Assembly (NCBI GenBank): GCA_015501605.1
Contig: JADNRZ010000014.1
Location: 1-64,000, forward strand
Length of the DNA: 64,000 bases
From: Panaeolus papilionaceus
Lineage: Eukaryota > Basidiomycota > Agaricomycetes > Agaricales
Direction of reading: 5' to 3'
In this document: one piece after another, positions 45,601-55,453 of the stretch
Position numbering within the stretch: the stretch's first letter is position 1
Layout: each line of letters starts with the position of its first letter
Notes under the pieces: generated by a model
Databases searched by the model: none
Told to the model about the DNA's origin: nothing
The model's input: the letters and a program-made list of their open reading frames with translations, nothing else
Program-made: the position numbers and the translations under genes

Positions 45601-47477
45601 ATGAACACCCTTCTTGCAGAACCCATTGAAGGCATCCACGGCTATAACTGTACAAACTGTGGACAGTTCATCAGCTTCAAACCTTGTCAGAGTAAAGTGA
45701 ATGGGAACTATGGGCGTTTGGTGGCAACGGTATGTATTATATGACCCTTATTTTAAATGTAGTCTTACCTTTATTATAGTGTCAGGGAGTAAATGCTGAA
45801 GGGCGACCATGTAATTTCATCTGTTGGTGTCCATGGTCACATCCAACACAGACTATGGAGCTTCCTGTCTCTGACTCGCACCTGCCAAGTCCTCTACCTC
45901 CTCTGTCAACACAACCAGTCCCCTCTCAACCTCAACAGGTACCAGTAACCATCCAGCTCCCAACAAAGCGCACCTGTGTCTTCTTGGGCTGTGGTCAAAT
46001 GCACCTTGCTGATGACTGTCAACGACGTGCTTGCTGGAAGCACTGTGTCACCCAGGGTGGATGCCCAGTAAAGAACCACCAAGGTGACGTCAAAGGGAAG
46101 GGAAAGGTCATTGATAATGTCGCCCATCTATTCCCTTCGTTCCATCCATCCTCATCCCAGCAGCCAACCCCTTCATTGTCATCCTCTTCCTTAACCATGC
46201 CGCCACTGCTGTCATCTTCTCAACCTGTGTTGTCATTAGCCTCTCAGGCACCATCGCCCCCCTCCCAAGCCACCAATCTTTGCTCACCTCCAGTCACTCC
46301 GATTGATGTGGTTCATGCATCCCACATCAAGCTCATATTCACTGAGCAGATGGCAACAGAGTATAAGCTCCATGAGGCCAAGCGGAAGGAGGACAAGGCA
46401 CAGTTGGATCTAGAGAAGCATGTTGCTCAGACAGTCTGGGTGACAGCATGGACCATCAACTTGCCTGAGCCTGTTGAGCGAAAATTTCAGGGCGGGTTTA
46501 TCTGGCCGAACTTTGAGTTGACTGCCAACGTTCTGGAACTAGTTGGGCTTGCAGGAGTTGCAGAAACAGGTCGCCTACAGGTCTTTGATGTCGAGAGAGG
46601 AGATGGGAAGTTTGTATATGTTGGACTAGGGTATTCAGTGGATGTCCGCATCACAGGTCCACAGGTGGTTTTACATGATGCAAGAGTTGATGTTGTGGAC
46701 GTCAACACCTCCCTTGCAAAGAACAGCCCTCACCTGCGCTACAACCTACCTGTTCAGCGGTCTGCTGTTGCCTGCACCCCCCTTCGCTCCTCTGCACAAA
46801 CACCTTTTTCTTGGCTCAACGGTCTCCCTTCGCCTCCTGCTCTTGCCTCTCCCTTTCCTGCATCTAGCTCTGGCCACAGGTCTTCGCCACCATGGTCACA
46901 AGCGTCCCCTTCAAGTTCTCCATGGGCTTCTGTCACCTCTGTTACCCCGTTGTCGTCATCTTCTGGTGTCTCTGAGTCCCCCCTTCCTATGGTGTCCTCA
47001 CCATCCTCTCCTGTTGTCATGGCTGAGAGTGATAATGACATCGAGATCATTGACGTTCAAGGAACCCACCCTCAACCCTCTACTGCTATAGCTCCATCAA
47101 TGGCAACCATGACTGGCAACAACTCAGATGATGATGACGACTCGGATGATGATATTGAGGTTTCAAGCCTGCATCCTATCCCCCACACTATTCTCCCCCG
47201 CCACAGTGCCAGGCAGTGGCCCAATGACTACTATGTGTGCGATATCGCAGAGTTTTTCATCTCAGCTCGCACAACCGTCAGGCGGGATCACACCACCAGA
47301 GGCGCCCAGCTATTCAAGATTCATTTCCCCCGTACAACCTACCACTGCTCCACCTACTATAGCAAGAAGAAGGTGTGGAGGTTAGCACCGCAGCATCTCA
47401 AGGAGGAGTATATCGAAGCTGGTCGCACAAGCAAGGGCTTGTGGTCATCATTTGCATTGTGGCTTCGCCAGCCCTAA
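45601..47477 (+). CDS. GRF-like zinc-finger protein of a transposon, 608 aa
   Basis: Two coding exons, 45601-45729 and 45780-47477, joined in frame by a GT-AG intron. The N-terminus has YNCTNCGQFISF, then NYGRLVATCQG and RPCNFICWCPW. This Cys spacing with the N-x-GR element recalls GRF zinc fingers, which bind single-stranded or nicked nucleic acid. A second Cys/His set follows (CVFLGCGQMHLADDC, CWKHCVTQGGC). The middle is a long Ser/Pro-rich linker around a folded block (WVTAWTINLPEPVERKF... NFELTANVLELVGL). After an acidic run (DDDDDSDDDIEV) the C-terminus (WRLAPQHLKEEYIEAG) looks folded. No nuclease or transposase motif. It probably assists transposition or regulation; that role is inferred from its place inside the element. 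Confidence 0.72.
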
Positions 47478-47660
47478 GGGTTTCTCTTAATTGTTCCTTT
47501 AACTATAGCCCTTCTTTCTCCTTCTTGACATTCATTGTTCGCATGTCAACCTATGTCCATTCTTTCTTTTATTCAATATTTCTGGTTTTGTTGTATAGAT
47601 TTGTACCAAGTATTCATTTGATTCCTCTATCATTATCGTTATGTCTAATATACAGAAATG

Positions 47661-49831
47661 TCATTGTTGTGGATAAGGCCAATAAGACGGAAACTGTTGA
47701 TCTCTTGCCAACTTGTTTATGGTGATGATGTTATGGCGCCTAAGCATTTCATCTAAAAAGAAATTATACTTTTCCACACTCATTTCTCGACACATGGCTT
47801 GGTACCCTCCAATCCACGTGTTTGCCTGCTCTGCAGCTGAGGTATTGAAAAACCATCCCCTATCACCTTCACCAAGTAGCTCTGGATAGCCAGAAGGGTT
47901 GCAAAACCTCTGGCAATAAACATCTCTAGTTGAATGCTTCAACTTGAAGTGAAAGACATCAACTGTGAGACCAATGTTATCAAAAAAGGGGTCGCATCCC
48001 TTGACAATTTTAGCGACACCACAATTATTGTCGAAGAAAATATGGTCGGGAGCAGTGCCTGGTATTCGATATGTCCGCTTTATCATTTCCTAGTTGAACT
48101 TCAAGTTAATAAATGTAGCAGCGAAAAGTAAAGTTGAATAGTAACTCACAATGACACTTTTTAGTGCTTCAGCATGGTAGAACATCTCCCTCACCACAAT
48201 AACACCACATGGTGCAACAAAGAGCTGCTCATTGTGAGTACACCTACGTCCAAATTTGATTCGAAGCTTCTTTGCTGCCTGTGTGTTAGATCCTTCAAGT
48301 GCACCTGCTGAGTGAATTGACCCAGTTTCAGTGACCACATATTCCTCGTCAACACCTTCTTGGATTTGAATGGCCTCCACAGTCATATCTTCCATTGACT
48401 CAATTGCAGCTGCTGGCATGTTCGCTCGAAGAAGCCGCTCCCAAAGCTGGAAACGAGACTTCCCTTTCTCAAGAGAAGTTGCTTCGACCTGCTGATGCTC
48501 TGCAATGAAGCAAGTCTTCTTGCCAGAAACCACAGGGTTGTTGCAATCAACAATGCTGCACACATTGATAAGTCCCGCATGTATGGAGCAGAAGCAGTCC
48601 TTGTTGCTTCTAAGGGGCATCTTGCAGTTTGGCTGTCCACAGCATGGATGGCCCAAAGTAATGCCATCTATAATGATAGCCGATACCTTGTGATTTCCTG
48701 TTGACATTAATCAGCCTCATAATTCTAAATTGACTACTGGACACACCTGGAAGAAAGCGAGTGCATTTTCAGCAGTAATGAAAGAGTTCTGGTTGACTAC
48801 ATAATCGATAGTGATTGTTTCGAGCTTGAATAGCAGCAGTAAGGCAGTCTTTGGCTAAACCAGTATGGGGTAGAACCAGAGTTTCATGTCGAATTGAGCA
48901 GTCCTCCAGCAGGGAGAGAAGTATAAAGGCATCGAATACTTGATCCGATGTCACCTGGAACTTGAACTGCCACTGATATTGATGAATGGGGGATGTTGCA
49001 TGGGTTTCGTTGTAAATTCGAGCACAGTTGGTCACAGAGGCCCAGGCCAAGAGCATCATCCGAATCCAATAATTGACGAGTTGAACTTCTACAAACTGGT
49101 GCTCTCCAATTTGAAGGATGCTAATTTGGTGGTGGTCATAGTAGAGCCGTTGATGATTGTGAACTCGAAAATTATTGTGGTAATTGATCTTGCAGTCTAA
49201 AAAATACACAATTAAGCCAAGCACTTCACAAATTTTGACAGATAAGTAATACATACATTCACAGTATAGGTGTACTGACCACATTGGCACTGGACCATAT
49301 CCAAGCGTGAATAGAACTGCCTGCCGACTTTCTGCTTTCATGAGTTGGCGCTGATTCGAACGACTACAACCTGCAGTCAAGCAATAATGTGATGGAGGAT
49401 AAAGACTTTGAGCAGGGCCTAGTAAATAGATGCCTGAAATCAATTGTCATCCATCGTCAAAAATATTGGCACTTACTTATGCCATAGGTATGGCCTATAT
49501 TATTAAATGTGCGAAGCTCCTCTGGCCCGTAGTATGACACAGCTGAGATTGGAAAGGAGGGATTCCAGCATACAGAAAAGAAGGCTTGCCAAATATCTGG
49601 AATCACTGAGATGTCAAGCGCGCATGCCTTTGATAGAAACATCTGGATTGCTGGTGGGAGACATGGGTACAGATCTGGTTCAGAATTGTCTGTAATGGCA
49701 CTGGGATGAAATCGTGAGGGTTGGGAAAGTATTATATCATTTCTCAGTGGAGAAGCATAAGCAATAAATCGAAGAATTTGGTGGAACAAAACACCATGGC
49801 CACGAATGCTAAGTTGCAATAATTGGGACAT
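47661..49831 (-). CDS. CxC5/CxC6 cysteine-cluster protein, candidate transposase (one TGA)
   Basis: Start ATG 49831 (MSQLLQLSI). Exons join in frame across introns at 49434-49476, within CEYC, at PGNHKV and at SVIEMI. Domains in order: a helical N-terminus; the CxC5 region (SLYPPSHYCLTAGC, ALRQAVLFTLGYG-like strand, LYCEYCKINYHNNF, YYDHHQISILQIGEHQFVE); the CxC6 region (GHPCCGQPNCKMPL, DCFCSIHAGLINVCSIVDC); a C-terminal domain with FFDNNCGVAK, GLTVDVFHFKLKH and TSAAEQANTWIGGY. The last three look like the D, D/H and E stations of an RNase H-fold transposase core; that reading is inference. One TGA at 48769-48771 splits a CxxC pair (YC-stop-KC), so this copy may be dead. Confidence 0.75.
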
Positions 49832-50325
49832 TGACACTGATGAGCACCAAGCGGTGAACACTGATATATTCAAAGACTAAACTTGTATCTATACTCTATT
49901 TAAGTATATGGTTAATTAAGCAAGGGGTTCTGGCTGGAGTGGAGGAGGAGGTTTTAAATCCGCATCAACAATGGTTCCATGCCTTCGAAGCAATCCATGA
50001 ACTTGTCATGGTGGATGGCCCCTTCCCTACTTGGTGATGGGACTGCTCTTTGTGTTGGAGACTGGTTATGGTATATGGGAGTGGATGTGCCATTCTTGTC
50101 TTGCATGCTCTTTACTGTGAAATAAGTGGTACGAGTCGAAGCTCAATGAATTGAAGTGGGAGAAGAAGAGCAAACAATGTGCTCGACAGCGTGCAACTCC
50201 AAATGGCACACTTGGTGCGTGACGGTGTCATGTGATGAGTGTGATTATGTGATGTGATGTGCACCGCCACAGTCCAAAGTCCATGGACTGTGGAATTTCC
50301 AATATCAGGATGCTCTCTCTTGTTT

Positions 50326-50590
50326 GGTGTGCCATCAACATTTTGGACTAGGATTGGTGTTCTGAGTGGGGTCTGGGGAAGGTTGTGGAGTTTCGCAAAT
50401 GATTGGTCAATGAAAATGCCTGCAGCTCTGGAGTCGAGGAGTGCTTGGGCATGCAAGGGTTTGGCGGTTCTCAGTTGTTCACACTTGATAGTCACAGGGA
50501 CAGAAAAGGATTCATTGTGAGCTATCAAAGCGGAACAAACTGATACATAAGGTTTAGATGTTGAGGCAAAACCCTTTAGGCAAAATCCTG
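50326..50590 (-). pseudogene. Gypsy protease N-terminal part
   Basis: Reads VSVCSALIAHNESFSVPVTI and ALLDSRAAGIFIDQSFAKL, the active-site region of a retroviral-type aspartic protease. The usual DSGA triad is DSRA here, a Gly-to-Arg change expected to abolish activity. The frame lies one base back (-1) relative to gag. It is cut at GTPNK by the TIR element. Confidence 0.8.
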
Positions 50591-52242
50591 TTCTTGCATT
50601 TCAGAGGCGAATTTGGCATGTTGTTCTTCATTCAAGTTGCAATAGAAGGTGCAGATATATTTGGCAAAATCCTTTGGGTTCCTAGTCAGGGCAGTGTTGC
50701 AGTTGTTGGTATTCTGGTTCTGGTTCGTCTTCTTGAAATCATGATTGGAACAAAACTTGGAGATATGACCTGGTTGGTGGCAGCGGAAGCAGGTGCCGTT
50801 CTTCATGTGGTCTGTGCGCTCAACTTCAGTAAGATTGATTTGCTTGGAATTGGCAAATCTGAATCCCATCTGGTTAGAGGTGAAGTGTTTGGGTGGTTTC
50901 TTGTCGAATGGGAAAGGGAAAGATTCCTTCCAACAGGCGTCCACTTTGGCTGCTCAGTCCATCCACTCCTTCAGGGTGTAGGGGTTGTATCCATTATTGC
51001 AAATTCTGTCCAAGATCAGTTTCTTAAGGGAGTCTTGATAGATTCCGATTGGTAGGTCTTCCATCAGATCGAGGTTATCGTCAGGGTCGGTGTGAGGGAA
51101 GGCATAGCCTGCAGTGATCATGAGGTTCTTGAAGGCAGTGTTGTGTGATTCAACATTCCCTTCCTGTTGGATGTTCTTGAGGTCTTTCCTTGCATGGTCG
51201 TGTCCAAGTCTTGGGGCGAAGTCTTCATTAAACTTTCGAAGGAAGGTATTGAACCCTCTGTAAGAGACTACAGTTCTATCTCTTTGGGCTTCATCAAACT
51301 TCCCAGCAAGGAAACAGCACTTACAATCCATTGCTTCTCTTTCTCCCTTTGGTCCTTCGGCGAAGTAGGACAGAATGAAAGCAATCTTTAGATCATTGTT
51401 GTTGTAGATGTGTCAATTGATGTGGAGGTAGGATCAGCATTCAGTGATGAAATGCTTGGTCTTGGTGCAGTCTCCTGTGAACTTCTCAGGTGCGCCAAGT
51501 TGACTTCTTTCTTCAGGGTGTTTTTAAACACTTCTGCAGCTGGATCATCTTGTGGGCCATTACCGGGGTCAGGGTTACCAGGAGGATCGGGGTTGCCTTG
51601 TCCTTCGTTGTTGGTTTCAGGTTGAGGGTCTCCTCCAGGTGGTCCCAAGAATCCTCTCTGGGAACGATCTTGGACAGTCCCTCCAGGTCTCGAAGAAGAG
51701 GCAGAGCGGCCTCCTGGGGGCTGAGTGAGAGTCACAGTTACCATACTGGTAGAGAATGAAGGGATTTTGGTGCTAAAGACTAGGGTTCTGGTGATAGTGT
51801 AGTCCAGTTCTCTGGGGTCATATGGTTCAATTGGTTGGCTGAGGGCAAGGGAGATGTCAAGGGGTTGTTCAGGTTCTTTCAAGGGTTCTTCTGGTGTGCC
51901 TGGGATTTCTTCTGGTTCGTTTGTGGTTTCAGTTGGTTCTGGGGTTTCTGGGGATTCTTTCAGTTCACTGGGTGATACAGGAGTGTCAAGTTCTTCTTGT
52001 TCGTTGGTCTGGGATTCTTGTTCAGTTTCTGGGTCTGGTTCGGAGAGGGGTTCATTGGTCTTCTGTTGTTCTTTCTTGGATGTTTCTAGTTTTCCCCAAG
52101 GTTTCTTCTTTCTGATAGGGAATCATAGTCCTCTGCTGCTAGTTGATACAGGGGAGTTGGCTTGGCTGGAGGTTCCTGATCAAGGTTTGGTGCTGGTTTT
52201 CTTTTTCTGGGTTGCTGTTTTGTATGAGGGGTGCCATCTCAT
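50576..52242 (-). pseudogene. Gypsy gag with CCHC zinc knuckle
   Basis: Start ATG 52242. The N-terminus is basic, then Pro/Glu-rich, followed by QPPGG linker, the retrotransposon gag domain (FAPRLGHDHARKDLKNIQQ; MITAGYAFPHTD... LKEWMD) and a CCHC knuckle (CFRCHQPGHISKFC). It ends at TAA 50576-50578. Three TGAs interrupt it (after TKP, after RGL, after WMD), each compatible with a former CGA. Confidence 0.83.
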
Positions 52243-52267
52243 AAACTACAGACAGTGTTCATTGGGG

Positions 52268-52280
52268 TAGCTAGTTCTTT
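52268..52280 (-). promoter_or_regulatory. Primer-binding site, self-priming type
   Basis: On the minus strand AAAGAACTAGCTA directly follows the 5' LTR. It is the exact reverse complement of TAGCTAGTTCTTT in the LTR at 52479-52467, which starts 33 bases after the TATATAAA box, where transcription should begin. This matches the Tf1-type self-priming mechanism rather than tRNA priming. Confidence 0.75.
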
Positions 52281-52839
52281 TGTTACAGTAGCTCGACAGG
52301 TGCTTGCGGTTAAGGCCTTTGAGCTAGTTGGAGTTGGTTTGGTTGTGTGATAGAGTTCAAGTATCATTCTAAGAATGCCACTGTGTATGCACACTACGCT
52401 GGTATTGTCTTAGAAGAGAGCAAGAAGAGTAAGATCATTGTAGAAGTTGTTGTTCTATTTGAAGTTAAAGAACTAGCTAAAGAACAAGGGTATAAACTAT
52501 GGGGTTTATATAGCTATCTAAGAGGCTGTGCGTGTAAACACCAAGTAGATAAGGTGTGAAGTCTGTGAGTCAGAATAGGAGTCATAATAGAGTGAGCATG
52601 AGAATACAATAAGAAATGAGTCATAAGTGTGAGAGAGATGAGTAAGGAAGTGAGTCAGAGATAGGGGATAAGAGTGGAGCGACAGCAGGAATGGAAGTGG
52701 AGTGAGAAGAAAAAGATAAGAGAGATAAGGTGAACTACAAGTACAAAGAGAGATGATAGTACATGATGATAAGATAGGAAGGAGTGATGGTACAAGATAT
52801 GATAGAGAAAAGAGAAGGAAGGAAAAAGATGACATAACA
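52281..52839 (-). repeat. 5' LTR of the large gypsy element
   Basis: 559 bp. In element direction the U3 part contains TGACTCA-type sites (plus strand TGAGTCA near 52565, 52617 and 52650), then TATATAAA at 52512-52505 and the predicted RNA start near 52479. Confidence 0.93.
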
Positions 52840-52844
52840 CACAC

Positions 52845-53227
52845 AATTTTGCAGGGATAGATGAATTCAGGTTCCAAGGTGTCAGGAAATTGGACTGAAG
52901 GATCAGATGCTTGTTGTTGACCAAACTTTTGTGATTTTTCGAAATTGGATTTTGGCCAGGCTTGGCACTTAGTAATAAGATTACATAAGGGTGTTGGTTC
53001 CTAGTGGCTGCTACCTTTCCCAGTTGAGGAGCTTAGAGTGCTCCTCAATAGAGAGCAGCCCTGCATTTTTATTAGCTGACACCTTTAGATAGTATCATGT
53101 GAAATTCAAGATGCTGGACATATCACTAAAACAGTGATTTGAGGGTTGTTGTGTCACACACCCTCCACTTAAAAGTTGCGGGAATCATTGTATTTCCGCA
53201 TTCGGAAATGATCAAGGACTTTCGGAG
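52845..53227. other. Intergenic DNA upstream of the HIS gene
   Basis: Includes the dispersed GTTCCTAGTGGCTGCTACCTT repeat at 52999-53020. The rest has no recognised feature. Confidence 0.4.
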
Positions 53228-53233
53228 TGACTC
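53228..53233 (+). promoter_or_regulatory. TGACTC, candidate Gcn4/Cpc1-type site
   Basis: TGACTC core 39-44 bp before the start codon of the histidinol-phosphate aminotransferase gene. Gcn4-type factors bind this core in promoters of fungal amino-acid biosynthesis genes. A hexamer can occur by chance and may lie in the 5' UTR. Confidence 0.35.
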
Positions 53234-53271
53234 CTACTTTCAATCACCAACCGCCTCCTCGACGGGAAAAA

Positions 53272-54794
53272 ATGGCGATCCTAGGGCTCTCTCCGGAACT
53301 CGCAAATGCAACAACATACCCAGCTCACTTTGACATCGAAAAAGTCATCAGGCCGAATATCCTATCCCTGCTTCCCTACCGCTGCGCCCGCGATGACTAT
53401 AGCACCGGAATTTTGCTTGACGCTAACGAAAACGCGCTAGGGCACTCCGTTGTCTTGCCTGCATCCAAACCAAAAGCAGCGAACGGGAATGGCATTGCCG
53501 TTCCTGTATCGGATGACGCTTTCCCCGAGTCCCTTCACGACACGCTCGACCTCGACCTCCACCGCTATCCCGACCCCTCTCACCCGCTCATCAAATCTCG
53601 AATCGCGGAGATGCGTAACCTGCCGAGTACAGACTATGTGTTTCTGGGTGTAGGATCGGACGAGGTGATTGATATGCTCATGCGTGTGTGTGTCGCACCT
53701 GGGACGGAGAGCATTCTGCTTACACCCCCGACGTATGGGATGTACGGAGTCTGTGCTCAGGTGAACGATGTCGGGGTGATCAAGGTTCCTTTAGAGCTGA
53801 GTGGCGACGAAGGAGAGGGAGGTGAAAAGGGGAGGTTCAGTCTTAGGGTTGATAAAGTCCGTATTCCGATGCTGATACACAGTCTTCGTCGTCGTTGAAC
53901 TTGATTCCGTTCGCTGTTTAGATCAAGGAAGCCGTCATGGCGTCGCCCTCTCCTGTAAAACTTATCTTCATCTGCTCTCCTGGAAACCCAACTGGCACTC
54001 TAATATCACTCAGCACCATCCGCAGTCTGCTGGAATTCGAGCAATTCAAAGGTATTGTCGTTGTGGACGAGGCCTACATCGATTTCGCAGGCGAAGGCAC
54101 GAGTGCTTGTGAGCTCGTTACAAAGTACGCCAACGTCTGCGTGCTGCAGACACTAAGCAAGACCTTTGGTCTCGCAGGCATCCGGTGAGTCTCTCTTTCC
54201 CCTTATCTTCTCTACACCCCAGCACCATCTTCTTCAAGTCGAGTCATAAATACCCGGACTCCTTTTTTCCCTCCCTATCTGCTTCTTCGGCCGACCCGAT
54301 TATTAACCCAATCAATCAATCTATACCCCAGTCTCGGAATTGCCATCGCGCAACCCCCTCTTATCCAAATCATGAGCAACACCAAAGCACCCTACAACAT
54401 CTCAACACCCACCGCACACATCGCACTCACCGCCCTCTCTCCCTCCTCTCTCGCACTGATGAAATCGAAAGTGGAATCCCTCATCACCTCGCGCAGCGAA
54501 CTCATCTCTATCTTTGCGCAAGAGCCGTTCACGTCGCTTGGTGTCGGGAGGGTTATCGGAGGGAACGACGCCAATTTTGTGGTGGTTCCTATTCTCTCGA
54601 AGAATGGTGATGGGAAGCCTGATAGCGAGCGAGCTCATCGGGTGTACAAGGAGCTTGCAGAACACCGGAGTGTTGTGGTTCGATATAGAGGCAACGAGCC
54701 CGGGTGTCCTGGATGCTTGCGTATCACCGTTGGTTCACCGGAGGAGAACAAGACGGTGCTACAGCGGTTGCAGGAAGTGCTGAGTGTAATGTAA
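53272..54794 (+). CDS. Histidinol-phosphate aminotransferase
   Basis: Exons 53272-53856, 53922-54184 and 54332-54794, joined in frame through GT-AG introns (1,311 nt, 436 aa). The start has a good context (AAAAAATGG). It is a class I/II PLP aminotransferase: LDANENALG binds substrate, GVGSDEVIDML and TPPTYGMY form the PLP pocket, ICSPGNPTGT is the NPTG motif, VVDEAYIDF the PLP-ring Asp, and TLSKTFGLAGIR carries the Schiff-base Lys. It converts imidazole-acetol phosphate and glutamate to histidinol phosphate, the seventh step of histidine synthesis (HIS5 in budding yeast, his3 in fission yeast). The length fits fungal homologues. Confidence 0.95.
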
Positions 54795-54998
54795 GAATAG
54801 AAATCTTTAAATTATCTGATGGCTTTAGAAGAAGGGTGTATTGCATAGATATACAAATGTACTACACTATCAAGGAATGCAAGATTTTAGACTGCTTATA
54901 GCGCTTGGAGTAACAAGCTTTTGTTTGAAATTTACTTTCCAAAAATCATGGAAGACGCCGATGAGTATCTGAATATTGTTTTTGTGCCTACAAACAAG

Positions 54999-55081
54999 TC
55001 TCTGTTAGTATATCGGTTAGTACACGCGCCTGTCATTAAAACCGGCCGCGCGAAAGCTGGGTTCGACTCCCAGACAGAGAG
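54999..55081 (+). tRNA. tRNA-Asp (anticodon GTC) with 11-nt intron
   Basis: A seven-pair acceptor stem (TCTCTGT with ACAGAGA) with discriminator G. A D-arm with GGTTAGTA. Anticodon stem CGCGC/GCGCG with GTC at 55032-55034. The intron 55036-55046 sits one base after the anticodon. T-arm CTGGG-TTCGACT-CCCAG. A run of six T at about 55106-55111 is the Pol III terminator. Confidence 0.93.
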
Positions 55082-55453
55082 ATAAGCTAACCGTGTCACG
55101 CGGTGTTTTTTGGTTCTCATTTTGCTGCGATTTGCTCATTAAACCCTGGTGTACGTAGTGCAGTCGTTCTCTCAGTATTATATGTGAATATAGATACATT
55201 TTATTGCTCCGAGTATACGAGAACAAATTTACCACACTGTGGTTGAGCATGTAATGAAAACTAAGTAAGAGTCTAGGGGTTCGTAGTAAATCGTAATACG
55301 TCGTCAGGTCATTAGAGTCGTAGCCAAATAGAGCGTGAACGTGAAGCGGGGAGAATAGAGTGTAGCGAAAGAGATGGTGCAGAGACACGAACGCTGAAAA
55401 GAGAAAAAGTTGATAAATAGGATTAAAATGATTCACGAAGAAAAAAAGCGCGG

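Larger units (their letters stand above)
45177..50317. mobile_element. KDZ-associated-type DNA transposon, 5,141 bp, 8-bp TSD
   Basis: Imperfect terminal inverted repeats of about 48 bp (41 matches); the shared core is ATCCTGATATTGGAAATTCC and the outermost bases are CAGAAA on the left and GAGAGC on the right. Identical TCTTGTTT octamers at 45169-45176 and 50318-50325 duplicate gypsy protease sequence. It carries two convergent genes: a GRF-like zinc-finger gene (plus) and a CxC5/CxC6 gene (minus). No classical KDZ transposase frame is visible. An 8-bp duplication is, from memory, typical of the Zisupton/KDZ group. Confidence 0.88.
37408..52839 (-). mobile_element. Ty3/gypsy chromodomain retrotransposon with three nested insertions
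   Basis: Minus-strand element bounded by near-identical LTRs and a 5-bp duplication CACAC (37403-37407 and 52840-52844). Order in its own direction: 5' LTR, primer-binding site, gag, protease, RT, RNase H, integrase with chromodomain, a third ORF, polypurine tract, 3' LTR. Insertions are the 5,141-bp TIR element (45177-50317), foldback copy 2 (41962-44176) and a solo LTR (39985-40286). Without these it would be about 7.7 kb. At least a dozen in-frame TGA codons disable gag and pol. Confidence 0.92.

Noticed and set aside
45855..47091. Overlapping ORFs on the other frames of the GRF-like gene (46642-47091 plus, 46754-47050 minus)
   Set aside because: Shadows of a compositionally biased Ser/Pro-rich coding region.
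39238..52242. Reassignment of TGA to Arg
   Set aside because: Intact host genes end on TGA (for example 28177-28179), so TGA is a stop here; CpG decay explains the pattern better.
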